40,986 bases of DNA from Actinomycetota bacterium (GTDB taxonomy: Bacteria; Actinomycetota; Acidimicrobiia; Acidimicrobiales; CADCSY01): positions 1 through 40,986 of the forward strand of contig JAHWKL010000007.1 of the NCBI GenBank assembly GCA_019347915.1, written 5' to 3'. Positions 8,074-15,968 of this stretch are shown one piece after another (the first letter of the stretch is position 1; each line of letters begins with the position of its first letter). The notes under the pieces are model-generated. The model was not told the DNA's origin. It was given only the letters and a program-made list of their open reading frames with translations, and searched no databases. Made by a program: the position numbers and the translations under genes.

Positions 8074-8574
8074 ATGGGCCGGATGCCACCAGCCCGTGCC
8101 CTCGCCGATGGAACCCGGATCCTGGGCGTGAACATCGCGGCCGGCGACGCCTGCATGGTGCTCCTCGAAGTCCCCGACCGGCCCTTGGTCGACGAGATCG
8201 TCGAGTTGAAGCCCGCGGCGCATCTGGACGGGGCTGACGCCGCCCGGGACTTCCACGACCGGTTCCTCCAGGAGCTGCGCCGCGTCCGGGCCGAAGCGGT
8301 GGCCGTCGCTCATACCCGACAGGCGAGCTGGGTGTACAGCAAGGCGGTGCCGCGGGTCCGAGCCGAGACCTGCATCATGCTGGCCTGCACCGAGCAGCGA
8401 ATCCCCTTCTTCTCCGTCGGCCAGGAAGCCGCCTCCAAGGCGGTCGGCGTTCCCCTCAAGACCATGCAGGCAGACATTGCCGGAAAGTTCGGGATCACGC
8501 CGGGGAAGCGGTGGAATGATCGCCATCTGGCTTTAGCAGCGGCGGTAGCGGCGGCCCAGGGGATGGTCCGGTGA
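8074..8574 (+). CDS. RNase H/RuvC-fold protein of uncertain activity (DUF3010-like)
   Basis: A 166-residue protein. The first strand pair (ILGVNIAAGDACMVLLEV) looks like the opening beta hairpin of the RNase H-like superfamily. A later VAVAHT strand follows, and a C-terminal helix with WNDRHLALAAA carries the acidic residue that closes the active site in RuvC/YqgF-type enzymes. The usual first-strand aspartate appears as Asn (GVN), so classical two-metal catalysis may be impaired or rearranged. The overall layout recalls DUF3010. The start is ATG at 8074, with an in-frame ATG at 8083 as an alternative. Its stop overlaps the start of the kinase gene (GTGA), so the two are translated together. 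Confidence 0.65.
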   Translation: MGRMPPARALADGTRILGVNIAAGDACMVLLEVPDRPLVDEIVELKPAAHLDGADAARDFHDRFLQELRRVRAEAVAVAHTRQASWVYSKAVPRVRAETCIMLACTEQRIPFFSVGQEAASKAVGVPLKTMQADIAGKFGITPGKRWNDRHLALAAAVAAAQGMVR

Positions 8575-9659
8575 CCGCTGAGCGCGTGCTGATCCGGCGG
8601 CTGGTGCTCCCGTACGAGTCCATGCAGACCCTCTACGCCGGGAACCACGAGGTCAGGCTCTACAAGAACACCCTGTCGGGTGCAGACCAGGTCGGCAAGC
8701 TTATCGACACGCTCGGTTTGGAGCAGTCCGTGGCGGTACAGGAAGCCCGAATGGTGCGCGGGATCGACCACGCGAATATCGCGCCCATCAGGGACGTCGC
8801 CATCGTCGAGGACCCCGAGTGCCCGCCGCCCATGAAGCTGATCGAGATGATCATGCCGTACTACGAGCGCGGCAGCGTCTGCGACGCCCTCGACCGCGGC
8901 GAGCGATTCAGCATCGGCGAAGCCTGCGCCCACGCCCAGGCTTCCCTGCGCGGCCTCGGCGAACTGCACGAGAACCTCCACATCCTGCACCGCGACTTCA
9001 AGTCGTCGAACGTCTTCCTCTCCGACGATGATGACCTCGTGAAGGTCGGTGACCTCGGTGCCGCGATTCGCATGGAAGACGACGGCTCCGCCGAGGCGTA
9101 TCCCCACGTCCAGCTGTACACCCCGCCCGAGGTTCATCCCACCCGCCGTGTGGATCGTCGCTCCGACGTTTACGGCATGGGCTTGCTCCTGTTCGAGATG
9201 GCCAACGGCCCGCTGCCCTACGCCAAGTACAGGGTCGGCGACATCGAACCCCGGCTCCGCAGCGGCCGGCCCGCCCCCCGCCCGGCCGACCTCCAGTTCC
9301 GTCCGAACATCCCGCCCCGGCTCCGCCGGGTCATCACCAAGGCCATTGCACGCAAGCCCGATAGTCGGTTCCCAACGGCGCACGCGATGAGCGCTGCCAT
9401 TGGCAAGATCGTGCTCATCGACTGGCGCGAGACATTCCGCGACGACACAACCGTTGTCTGGGAAGGCCCTCGCCCCGGCAGTCGCCGCCAATGGCGGGTC
9501 GAGGCCAAGAAGCTGCGCCGGGGCAACTGGCGGCTCAGCGGCCTGAGCTACAAGAACAGCTGGCGGCGCGCCGTGCCCGACGCCGACGTCGATCAGTTGG
9601 TGGGAGCCGCAGCTACCTCGTTCTTCGACCAGCTGCTCGACATCTCCGCTGCCAGCTGA
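8571..9659 (+). CDS. Ser/Thr protein kinase, Hanks type, with extra C-terminal domain
   Basis: A 362-residue soluble kinase. Visible features are VRLYK near residue 31 (candidate ATP lysine), the catalytic loop HRDFKSSNV with D142, the metal-binding GDLG with D161 (DLG in place of DFG), PPEV as the APE equivalent, and RSDVYGMGLLLFEM of subdomain IX. All catalytic residues are present, so activity is expected. The glycine loop is degenerate. Residues ~290-362 (WRETF...FFDQLLDI) form a small extra domain not found in PknB-type kinases, and there is no transmembrane helix or PASTA domain. GTG start in a GTGA overlap with the upstream RNase H-fold gene. A two-gene nuclease-fold/kinase unit in an accessory island suggests defence or element control; this is an inference. 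Confidence 0.85.
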   Translation: MTAERVLIRRLVLPYESMQTLYAGNHEVRLYKNTLSGADQVGKLIDTLGLEQSVAVQEARMVRGIDHANIAPIRDVAIVEDPECPPPMKLIEMIMPYYERGSVCDALDRGERFSIGEACAHAQASLRGLGELHENLHILHRDFKSSNVFLSDDDDLVKVGDLGAAIRMEDDGSAEAYPHVQLYTPPEVHPTRRVDRRSDVYGMGLLLFEMANGPLPYAKYRVGDIEPRLRSGRPAPRPADLQFRPNIPPRLRRVITKAIARKPDSRFPTAHAMSAAIGKIVLIDWRETFRDDTTVVWEGPRPGSRRQWRVEAKKLRRGNWRLSGLSYKNSWRRAVPDADVDQLVGAAATSFFDQLLDISAAS

Positions 9660-10078
9660 CCTGCGCTCTGAACCGCTGTTCGGTCGGCCGGCTGAAGTCC
9701 TGCGAGCAGGCCGAGGTGGAACTCCGACCAGGCGGTGGCGATCCGCCACCCGGCCCGCCACCCGCAGCCGTCCGGTGCCACCCATCCCACGGCTGCCAGC
9801 TGCCGCAACGAGGCCCGGACACCGCGAAGACCCGGCCCAGCTGGGCGACGACCGGGCCACCGGTCCGCCGCTCGCCGCACCGGTCCATCCGCCGGGGCAC
9901 GCTGCTGCAGGACCTCGATCGCTGCCTCCACCGGCCACGCCCGGGCAGGGATCACCTCCAGGCCGCCTGCCGCGCAGATCAGCCCGACTAGCGCTGCCGG
10001 CGTGATCTCGACCTCCGCGCCACCAGCGCCAGAGGCCGCGGGTGTCGTGCCGCTATCCGAACGCAGGTTTGTGGCCAT
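9593..10078 (-). CDS. Winged-helix-like regulator, divergent from the 10129 gene
   Basis: A 161-residue protein. A helical N-terminal half (TPAALVGLICAAGGLEVIP) is followed by LRGVRASLRQLAAVGWVAP, which resembles the recognition helix and wing of a winged-helix regulator. No named family is recognised. The ATG is at 10078. A CATAAT hexamer (10086-10091, minus strand) places a transcript start almost at the ATG, so the message is probably leaderless. The last 67 bases overlap the kinase 3' end on the opposite strand. The two palindromes in the 50-base divergent promoter are likely its binding sites. Confidence 0.6.
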   Translation of the reverse strand: MATNLRSDSGTTPAASGAGGAEVEITPAALVGLICAAGGLEVIPARAWPVEAAIEVLQQRAPADGPVRRAADRWPGRRPAGPGLRGVRASLRQLAAVGWVAPDGCGWRAGWRIATAWSEFHLGLLAGLQPADRTAVQSAGQLAAEMSSSWSKNEVAAAPTN

Positions 10079-10079
10079 G

Positions 10080-10121
10080 TCGCCAATTATGGCTAGTTTT
10101 TCGCCAAAATTGGCGGATAAT
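10080..10121. promoter_or_regulatory. Shared divergent promoter with two palindromic operators
   Basis: Operator 1 has arms GCCA (10082-10085) and TGGC (10090-10093). Operator 2 has arms CGCCAA (10102-10107) and TTGGCG (10110-10115). Their centres are 21 bp apart, two helical turns, so two dimers would sit on the same face. Minus -10 CATAAT (10086-10091) lies in operator 1. Plus -10 GATAAT (10116-10121) abuts operator 2. Both -10s end 7 bases from a start codon (ATG 10078, GTG 10129), the arrangement of leaderless actinobacterial messages. Confidence 0.65.
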
Positions 10122-10128
10122 CAGTCAT

Positions 10129-11139
10129 GTGACGCCTCGACCGACCGGCCCCAGCCGATTCGTGGCCGCCGGGGACTTCGGAGTCGGCGACATCCAGTGG
10201 GAGATCAGCGGGGAGGACCAGCCCAATGAGGTAGCCGCTGCTGTCCTGCACCACCTGCTGCTCCGGCGGCTGCGGCAACTTCACGCCGGGCGCCTCACGG
10301 CCGCTGGTCTCGAGGCTGCTACCGGCGGTTCGAACCGGACCAGCCTCCGGCTCCTGAACGGCGAAAGCGACGCGTCTCTGGCCGATCTCGTGGCATGGAC
10401 GGCGGCCGCCGGACCGGCGCTGCTGGATGACCTCACCATCGACCTGCTGTCGCTTCTCCCAGCTCAGGCGCCCCCACTCGCCCCCGACTGGCAGACCGGC
10501 CAATGGTGCCCACCCCGATTCTCGGTGGCCGCGGGACCCCTCGGTATCAACTGGGGTCGAGTCGCCGCCCGAATCGCTGACCACCTCTCCGCCGAGGAGG
10601 CCCACGGCCGAGTGCGCCTCATGACCGTCGAGGTCATCCGTCACATGACCATCACTGCAATGACCGAAGCCGGTGTCACGGCGGGCCTGCTTTCGATCGA
10701 CGCCCAGTTGGAGGACGGCGGCGACGGCGGCGACGCCTTCGACCTCATAGTCGACGCTGAGCCAGAAACTGCAGCCATCTTGTTCGCCTGCCCGCTCACG
10801 GTCGGGGCGGACAGGGGCGCTCTACGCTCCGCTACCGGGTCGGTTATCGCCGCACTACGGAAGGCCGCGCTCGCACCTGCTGACCGACGAACCGTGGTAG
10901 TGGTGGCACGTGAGGCGGTGGTCGATCGCCTGGCTCGGCTCTGGCGGGGCTGCACCGGAGATCCAGGCGCCCCAGTCATCCTGAACTTCGGCGTCACCCG
11001 CAACTACGTCGAGGCGGGCGCGGAACCGTTCGATGTTCGAGGTCGTCTCCTGGCTCGCTCAGCCAACACCCCGTTCTTCGTGACCGTGGCAGAACTTGAC
11101 AAGCCCGACATGCCGACCGCCCCGGCCGCTCCCACATGA
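10129..11139 (+). CDS. Unrecognised protein with N-terminal HTH-like region
   Basis: A 336-residue protein. Residues ~56-90 (LTAAGLEAATGGSNRTSLRLL) look like a helix-turn-helix that would bind DNA. The rest, including FDLIVDAEPETAAILFACP and RRTVVVVAREAV, has alternating strands and helices of an alpha/beta fold that I cannot name. The GTG at 10129 is chosen because it lies 7 bases after a good -10 (GATAAT); an upstream extension would place the operators inside the gene. It ends in a Pro/Ala-rich tail. It is co-regulated with the divergent winged-helix gene through two shared operators. It might be a partner of that regulator or an effector it controls. Confidence 0.6.
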   Translation: MTPRPTGPSRFVAAGDFGVGDIQWEISGEDQPNEVAAAVLHHLLLRRLRQLHAGRLTAAGLEAATGGSNRTSLRLLNGESDASLADLVAWTAAAGPALLDDLTIDLLSLLPAQAPPLAPDWQTGQWCPPRFSVAAGPLGINWGRVAARIADHLSAEEAHGRVRLMTVEVIRHMTITAMTEAGVTAGLLSIDAQLEDGGDGGDAFDLIVDAEPETAAILFACPLTVGADRGALRSATGSVIAALRKAALAPADRRTVVVVAREAVVDRLARLWRGCTGDPGAPVILNFGVTRNYVEAGAEPFDVRGRLLARSANTPFFVTVAELDKPDMPTAPAAPT

Positions 11140-11472
11140 CGAGCTACGGCCCAATGCTCATATCTGGTCGCCGCCGCCCCTCGCTGACGTCCCACGCCAA
11201 GGCGGTCGGCGGCATGGCGATAGGGCTCTGTCACCTGCTCGGGGCCGGCGCGCGCACGGGCGGCGGGTGCGCTGCCGCCAGCTGTTCTCGGCGGCAACGA
11301 TCAACGGCGCCCGCTAAGGCGGTAACCCATTACCTGCCGCTCGCCGCCAAAGCCACGCCGCGACTGTCCTCCGACCCCAAGGTTGCGATCGGGAGGACAA
11401 GAGAGACCACGGGCACAGCTGCCGCTTTTCCTCCAGCGGCACCTCCGATGAACCCCGCCCCGCCCCGCCCCG
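11140..11472. other. Gene-free stretch downstream of the integrase
   Basis: 333 bases between two converging genes. Frames on both strands are short, Arg/Ala/Pro-biased and without family resemblance. No clear hairpin terminator, RNA gene or repeat is seen. Confidence 0.4.
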
Positions 11473-12687
11473 TTACGCCGTCGCCCGGTAGAACCGCTCG
11501 TAGAGGTCGCCATCGGGCGAGATGTACAGGTCCTGGGTGACCCGCACGGTGGAGTGGCCGAGCAGGCGGGACACGTCCTCGATGCGGGCGCCGGGCTGGG
11601 CCAGGGCCCAGGTGGCGAAGACGTGGCGGAGCGAGTGGAAGCTCCACGCCCAGCGCCCCTCCGGGCTCCGGGGCCATCCCGCCGCGGTGGCGGCGGGATT
11701 GAAGGTGTTGCGCCGGTAGTTGGAGCGCCGGGGCCAGTGTCCCCGGGGCGAGGGGAACAACAGACCGTCGGGGCCCACCTCGGCCAGCCGCCGCTCGACC
11801 ATGGGGGCCAGCTCGGCGCCCGTGGGCGTGCGGGCCGGGTACATGGTGGTGCGCCGGCGGCGGCTCTTGGGCGGCCCCAGGCACAGCTGGTGGCGGGTCT
11901 CCACCACCTGGCGGTCGACGACGATGCGTCGCCCCGAGGCGTCCACCCGATCGGCGGTGAGGGCGGCCATCTCCCCCCAGCGCAGCCCGGAGTAGGCCAC
12001 CACCAGCACCTGCAGCTCCCGCCACCACACCCCCGAGTGCTCCCCCGCCGCTGACGCCAGGGCGGCCACGGCGCTGGCCGTGGGGATGTCGGCCTCGTCG
12101 ATGAAGCGTCCGAGAGTGTCGTCGTCGGCGGGGGCCTGGCCCGCCGGCGGGCACCAGCGCACCCCCCGCAGCACGTCCTGGCGGGCCAGGAGGTGGCCCT
12201 CCTCGAGTCCGGCGGCCACCATGGCCGAACAGCACCGGCGCAGATGCGCCGCCACCGAGGCGGTGGGGGCCTGGGCCAGGATCCGGGCGAAGTGCACCCG
12301 GCTGAGGCGAGCCAGCTCGACGTCGGCGATGACCGGGGTCACGAAGCGGCTGCAGTAGGCCTGCTGCTCCTCGCGGTGGCGCAGCGACCAGGCCCGGCCC
12401 CGGGCCGGTCGCCGGGTGGGGTCGAGGTAGTGGGCCACCAGGGCCTCGCCCTTGGCCTGGGCCCAGTCGGTGGGCCGACCCTGGGCCAGGCGCTCCACCA
12501 CGTCGGCCACCTTGGCCAGCACCTCGTCCTTGGAGGTGGCCGTGGTCTCCCGTCGGCGGTCGGCCTCCATCCACCGCAGTCGCCAGTAGCCGTCGGGGTG
12601 CGTGGGGGGATAGGCCCGCACCCCGCAGTCGAAGTCCAGGGCCTGGCGGGGCTCCGTGGGGGGCGGGATCTGAGTGAGCGGGGTCAT
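11473..12687 (-). CDS. int: Tyrosine recombinase (phage-type integrase)
   Basis: A 404-residue site-specific recombinase. Residues ~40-200 hold an AP2-like/SAM-like core-binding region (YWRLRWMEADRR near the N-terminus). The catalytic domain shows YSGLRWGEM (first Arg), HSLRHVFATWAL (HxxR), LLGHSTVRVTQDLYI (second His and the nucleophilic Tyr). The ATG at 12687 is chosen; a longer frame reaching 12885 would translate the attachment-site region and the tRNA remnant, which is not credible. The putative attachment site lies directly upstream, as in actinobacterial elements where int borders att. Two decayed copies of the same gene occur at 13.2 and 24.0 kb. It presumably integrated the accessory DNA to its left. 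Confidence 0.92.
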   Translation of the reverse strand: MTPLTQIPPPTEPRQALDFDCGVRAYPPTHPDGYWRLRWMEADRRRETTATSKDEVLAKVADVVERLAQGRPTDWAQAKGEALVAHYLDPTRRPARGRAWSLRHREEQQAYCSRFVTPVIADVELARLSRVHFARILAQAPTASVAAHLRRCCSAMVAAGLEEGHLLARQDVLRGVRWCPPAGQAPADDDTLGRFIDEADIPTASAVAALASAAGEHSGVWWRELQVLVVAYSGLRWGEMAALTADRVDASGRRIVVDRQVVETRHQLCLGPPKSRRRRTTMYPARTPTGAELAPMVERRLAEVGPDGLLFPSPRGHWPRRSNYRRNTFNPAATAAGWPRSPEGRWAWSFHSLRHVFATWALAQPGARIEDVSRLLGHSTVRVTQDLYISPDGDLYERFYRATA

Positions 12688-12720
12688 GGGCAGCGGCTGG
12701 AAAAACCACGCCACCCAAGT

Positions 12721-12978
12721 TGGGGGAACGCTGGGGGAAAAACCCCCTGCCTGATCGGGGGAACCGGCAAAGACGCTGGTCAGAGCGTATGAGCACGAAT
12801 GCGAGCACCTTGTTGCAAAGCAGGTGCTCTGCCACACTGAGCTACGTCCCCTGGCCTGCCGTTCTCCTCGAAAAGTGCCCTTCAACTAGGCTTTTCGGTC
12901 CCCCCATCCCTCCTTCCGTTCTGTCGAGGTGTTTCTCTACGAGTCCAAACCCTGGGGGAACGGACCCGTTGGGGAAAA
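12721..12978. other. Putative phage-type attachment region (attP/attL/attR)
   Basis: Upstream of int. The core is GAGCACCT (12803-12810) and its inverted copy AGGTGCTC (12822-12829) around an 11-base centre that includes the anticodon loop of a tRNA-Ala half. Flanking arms carry five TGGGGGAA-like repeats, three on the int side and two on the other. Inverted core sites plus direct arm sites on both sides of a tRNA sequence is the organisation of tyrosine-integrase attachment sites. A second copy of the core was not found in the window. Confidence 0.6.
12721..12978 (+). repeat. TGGGGGAA-type direct repeats, candidate integrase arm sites
   Basis: Copies: TGGGGGAACG 12721-12730, TGGGGGAAAA 12732-12741, CGGGGGAACC 12756-12765, TGGGGGAACG 12953-12962 (identical to the first), TGGGGAAAA 12970-12978. 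All have the same orientation and flank the inverted-repeat core by about 40 bases on one side and 120 on the other. They are most simply arm-type binding sites for the recombinase. Confidence 0.55.
12813..12851 (-). pseudogene. 5' half of a tRNA-Ala(TGC) gene
   Basis: Reading down from 12851 are an acceptor-stem start GGGGACG, a D-arm TAGCTCAGTGTGGCAGAGC, the anticodon 5' stem CCTGC and the loop TTTGCAA with anticodon TGC. After the loop the sequence departs: the expected GCAGG stem is CAAGG and no T-arm or 3' acceptor follows, so this cannot be a functional tRNA. It is best read as the tRNA part of an attachment site. Confidence 0.7.
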
Positions 12979-13175
12979 TCGGGGGGCAACGAAGTCAGGT
13001 CGATGGTAGCCCTGTGGCCCGGGCATCCCGCTTACTGGATGCGGCAGGGGGTTCCTCGACCGGAGCCCTGCGGTGCTGCCCGCGTGCCCAGGTAGCGCCG
13101 GGGCGGTGACAAGTCGGAGTCCGCTGCGTCAGCGACAGGCGGTCACCGTCGGCAAGAGGATGCAACTCCAATCCC

Positions 13176-13466
13176 TACGCTGTGGCCCGGTAGAACCGCT
13201 CGTAGAGGCACCGTCGGGGAGATGTGGAGGTTACTGGGTGACCCGGTGGAGTGGCCCAGCAGGCGGGACACGTCCTTGATGCGGGCGCCGGGCTGGGCCA
13301 GTGCCCAGGTGGCGAAGACGTGGCGAAGCGAGTGGAACGTCCACGCCCACCGCCTCTGCGGGTTCAGGGGCCATCCCGCCGCGGTGGCGGCGGGATTGAA
13401 GGTGTTGCGCCGGTAGTTCGAGCGCCGGGGCCAGTGTCCACGGGGCGAGGGGAACACCAGACCGCG
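13176..13466 (-). pseudogene. Decayed C-terminal fragment of a second integrase copy
   Basis: Closely similar to the 3' third of the intact integrase at 11473-12687: PSPRGHWPRRSNYRRN, then TFHSLRHVFATWAL, then RLLGHST, followed by small deletions that shift frame and lose the catalytic tyrosine region. The 5' two thirds are absent. The purD fragment lies against its upstream edge, and the urease block follows. Together with the fragment at 23861-24220 it brackets the urea genes. Confidence 0.85.
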
Positions 13467-13502
13467 ACGTGGACCACGGTGTTCCACTCGTGGCAGATCT
13501 GG

Positions 13503-13653
13503 ACTGGAGGTACAGATCGGGGTCCAGTTCCTCGGGCGGGGTACCGGTGGAGCCGGGGATGCCGGGGTTGCCCGGCGTCATCACGACCTCAACCGTCCGC
13601 GGGAGCACGACAGCGGCGCTGTTCCGACCACCGGACCCGACGACGCAGACGTT
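13503..13653 (-). pseudogene. purD (GAR synthetase) N-terminal fragment
   Basis: About 50 codons read VCVVGSGGR, then TVEVVMTPGNPGIPGST and PPEELDPDLYL. This matches the opening ATP-grasp N-domain of phosphoribosylamine-glycine ligase, whose hallmark is GxGGREHA...APGNPG. The REHA portion is altered to RNSA, there is no start codon at the expected place, and the frame breaks off into unrelated sequence and then the integrase fragment. A non-functional scrap, presumably carried here by recombination from an intact purD elsewhere. Confidence 0.7.
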
Positions 13654-13667
13654 CGCGGCCGGCGTCG

Positions 13668-14546
13668 TCAAAGGCCACGGCGCCGTCCGACGATCTCGGC
13701 CACACCCGCGCCCACAGACGGGCGGACCGTCGGGGCGGTCGTGGAGCCGGCGGTCCGACCGGTGTCCGGGCCAGCGAGCTCCACCACCGCTCCCACCACC
13801 GCCTGAACGGCCGGCGCACCGGTGCTGAGCACGGACACCAGGACGCCACCCCCGGCGAGCGCCATGTCGGCCCAGCGCACGTCCTGGTCGGCGCAGGCCA
13901 CGGCCACCGCGTCGGCGCCGCCATCGGCCCAGCGCTGCGCCGGCGCGCCAAATAAGAGCACCTGCCCCGTGGTCCGGTGGGCGGCGAGCCCGCCGGCGCC
14001 GTCCCACCCGGGCGCTCCGATGTCTAGGCCGGTGCGCAACACCGGCCCGACATCACCGTCGACATCGGTACGCCACCGCAGGTGTCCTGGCGCCTCACCG
14101 CACCGTCCGAGGACGAGGACCTCGACGAGCACCAAGTCGGCGCCGGCTCCCACGGTGACCCGCGTACGGGCGTCGTGGTCAGCACCGGCGAAGACCACGG
14201 TGGGTTCCGGCGCCCAGTGCAGCGACCCACCAGCAGCGATCGAGAGGTCGAGGTCGAGTCGCGAGCGCTCGCCCCAAGGACCCGGCTGCACCAGCGACGC
14301 AGCCGCCGAGGTGACGTGCAGGTGCGCGCCACCTCCGACCCGCACCTCCAGAGCCAGGCGATCGCCGCCGACCGGCCCCGCCGCCGTACCGATCCAGACC
14401 AAGCCACCGCTCGTCTCCCGGAACGTGAGCGGCGGATCGCTGCGCAGCGTCGAGCACCGGGTGCGACCAGCGATGAACTCGGCCGCAACGCGCGCCCGGG
14501 CCCGGTGCCCCCGCCCGGACGGCTGAGCGGAGGCCGGCGACGTCAT
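13668..14546 (-). CDS. ureD: Urease accessory protein UreD (UreH)
   Basis: A 292-residue chaperone that binds apo-urease with UreF and UreG for nickel insertion and lysine carbamylation. Family features are an all-beta architecture: [20 protein letters not shown], then [15 protein letters not shown] (the conserved strand with T/Q/pocket residues), then [18 protein letters not shown]. Length is normal (~260-300). The start ATG at 14546 overlaps the ureG stop by four bases (ATGA), so it is the last gene of the urea operon. The C-terminus ends RRRGL and is followed immediately by the purD scrap, so the final residues may have been altered by the junction. Confidence 0.85.
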   Translation of the reverse strand: MTSPASAQPSGRGHRARARVAAEFIAGRTRCSTLRSDPPLTFRETSGGLVWIGTAAGPVGGDRLALEVRVGGGAHLHVTSAAASLVQPGPWGERSRLDLDLSIAAGGSLHWAPEPTVVFAGADHDARTRVTVGAGADLVLVEVLVLGRCGEAPGHLRWRTDVDGDVGPVLRTGLDIGAPGWDGAGGLAAHRTTGQVLLFGAPAQRWADGGADAVAVACADQDVRWADMALAGGGVLVSVLSTGAPAVQAVVGAVVELAGPDTGRTAGSTTAPTVRPSVGAGVAEIVGRRRGL

Positions 14547-15241
14547 GCCGCCGTCGCCGACCTGCGGTGCGCTGCCAGTGCGTCGCGAACCCAGGCCACC
14601 ACCGGCGTCGCCAGAGGGTCCTCCCGCAGGGACACGAACAGCGTCGGCCGCTCGCCCCGGCCGGCATCGGCGTCACGGCGCATGACCTCGAGGTCGGCTC
14701 CCACGAGCGGCGCCAGGTCGGTCTTGTTCACCACGAGCAGGTCGGAGGTGGTGATGCCGGGGCCGCCCTTGCGGGGGACCTTGTCGCCGCCGGCGACGTC
14801 GATCACGAAGATCTGCACGTCGACCAGCGCCTGGCTGAAGATGGCTGTCAAGTTGTCGCCACCGCTCTCGAGGATCACCAGCTCCGGATGGAATCGCCGT
14901 TCCAGCTGCTCGATGGCATCGAGGTTCTCGCTGATGTCGTCCCGGATCGCCGTGTGCGGACAGCACCCCGTCTGCACAGGCATGATCCGCTCGGCAGGGA
15001 GCACGTCCTTGCGCTGGAGGATCGCCGCATCCTCGGTCGTGAAGATGTCGTTGGTCACGACGGCGAGGCCGACGTCGGCGGCGAGGGCGCGGCACAGGCA
15101 CGAGACGAGTTCCGTCTTGCCGGTGCCGACCGGGCCGCCGACGCCCACCCGCAGTGCGCGGCCCTCGCCCGGCGGTCGGTCGGCATCGTCGTGGTCGTGC
15201 CCGTTCCCGTGGTCGTGGTCGTGGTCGTGGTTCGATCCCAT
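14543..15241 (-). CDS. ureG: Urease accessory GTPase UreG with His-rich N-terminus
   Basis: A 232-residue GTPase delivering nickel to urease. The P-loop GGPVGTGKT is at 35-43, followed by the metal-binding CPH motif ([11 protein letters not shown]), the switch ESGGDNLTA, and NKTDLA for guanine specificity. Residues 5-19 are [15 protein letters not shown], six histidines that can hold nickel. No ureE gene is present in the operon, so this tail probably supplies the metal-storage role of UreE; that is an inference. The ATG at 15241 is chosen because GGAGG lies five bases upstream, 16 bases after the ureF stop. A longer frame to 15298 would overlap ureF and lacks a ribosome site. Confidence 0.95.
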   Translation of the reverse strand: MGSNHDHDHDHGNGHDHDDADRPPGEGRALRVGVGGPVGTGKTELVSCLCRALAADVGLAVVTNDIFTTEDAAILQRKDVLPAERIMPVQTGCCPHTAIRDDISENLDAIEQLERRFHPELVILESGGDNLTAIFSQALVDVQIFVIDVAGGDKVPRKGGPGITTSDLLVVNKTDLAPLVGADLEVMRRDADAGRGERPTLFVSLREDPLATPVVAWVRDALAAHRRSATAA

Positions 15242-15257
15242 CGGTTCCTCCGTGGGG

Positions 15258-15968
15258 TCAGGTGGCGAACAAGCAGTCGGTGCGCCGGTCGTGGGCAACG
15301 GCGTCGATCTCGACGATCAGGCCGGTGTCGGCGGGAAGGTCGGCCAGTGGCCCGGCTGCGTAGTGGGCCGCGAGATCGGCCAGTTCGGCGATGGCGGGCG
15401 CCAAGCCGGCAACGAGAGCTGCAAGGCCGAACGGGTCGAGACCACCCAGCTTGAGCGCCGCCTGTACCGGCGTCTGCGCGCTGTGGTGCAGGCTCAGCAT
15501 CGCCGCTTCGGTCGCGTCCGCACCGACCACGAAGGCGACGGCACCGAGGGCGACGGGCTGGTGGCAGCCGTCGGGGTGGACGTCGCCGAGCGCACCGAGC
15601 ACCGGATCGGGCCAGCACCGGCCCGCCACCCGGGCGAGCTGTCGACCGAGGCGTCGGGACGCAGCCCGCAGCGCCGGCACGGGCAGCCGCGCACCAGCCT
15701 CGCCGTCGAGCATCCCCAGAACGTTCACCGGCGGTCCGGCCACCTCGACGAGGTGGCAGACGGTGGTGGCGACGATCGCCGCCTCGGCCAGCGCCGTGGT
15801 GTGCAGGCGACTCACCACGAAGTCGGCGAGGGCGTCGAGGTCCGGGAGGCGGCCGTCGCGCAGCGCGGCCTCCACGCCGGCCGAGTGGACGTGGCCGCCT
15901 ACGGGCAGCCGGCCGTCGGCGAGGACGAGCAGGGCGTGGAGTGCCACACGATGGTCGGGAGCGCGCAT
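15258..15968 (-). CDS. ureF: Urease accessory protein UreF
   Basis: A 236-residue all-helical maturation factor that bridges UreD and UreG and gates GTPase activity. Recognisable parts are [21 protein letters not shown] near the N-terminus, the DLDALADFV helix, and [19 protein letters not shown] near the C-terminus (family SxxAxAPxxQAAxRLxxLGQ region). Start ATG overlaps the ureC stop as TGATG, typical coupling. No separate UreE sits between ureC and ureF. Confidence 0.88.
   Translation of the reverse strand: MRAPDHRVALHALLVLADGRLPVGGHVHSAGVEAALRDGRLPDLDALADFVVSRLHTTALAEAAIVATTVCHLVEVAGPPVNVLGMLDGEAGARLPVPALRAASRRLGRQLARVAGRCWPDPVLGALGDVHPDGCHQPVALGAVAFVVGADATEAAMLSLHHSAQTPVQAALKLGGLDPFGLAALVAGLAPAIAELADLAAHYAAGPLADLPADTGLIVEIDAVAHDRRTDCLFAT

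Noticed and set aside
12734-12748. GGGGG-AAAAA-CCCCC hairpin upstream of int as a terminator
   Set aside because: It lies on the promoter side of int and is better explained as one of the TGGGGGAA repeats next to a C run.
12813-12851. Functional tRNA-Ala gene
   Set aside because: The D-arm and anticodon loop are good, but the anticodon stem has two mismatches and there is no T-arm or 3' acceptor strand.
12688-12885. N-terminal extension of the integrase reading RSSVWQSTC
   Set aside because: This peptide is the familiar mistranslation of a tRNA sequence; the extension covers the tRNA-Ala half and the attachment site, so the ATG at 12687 is preferred.
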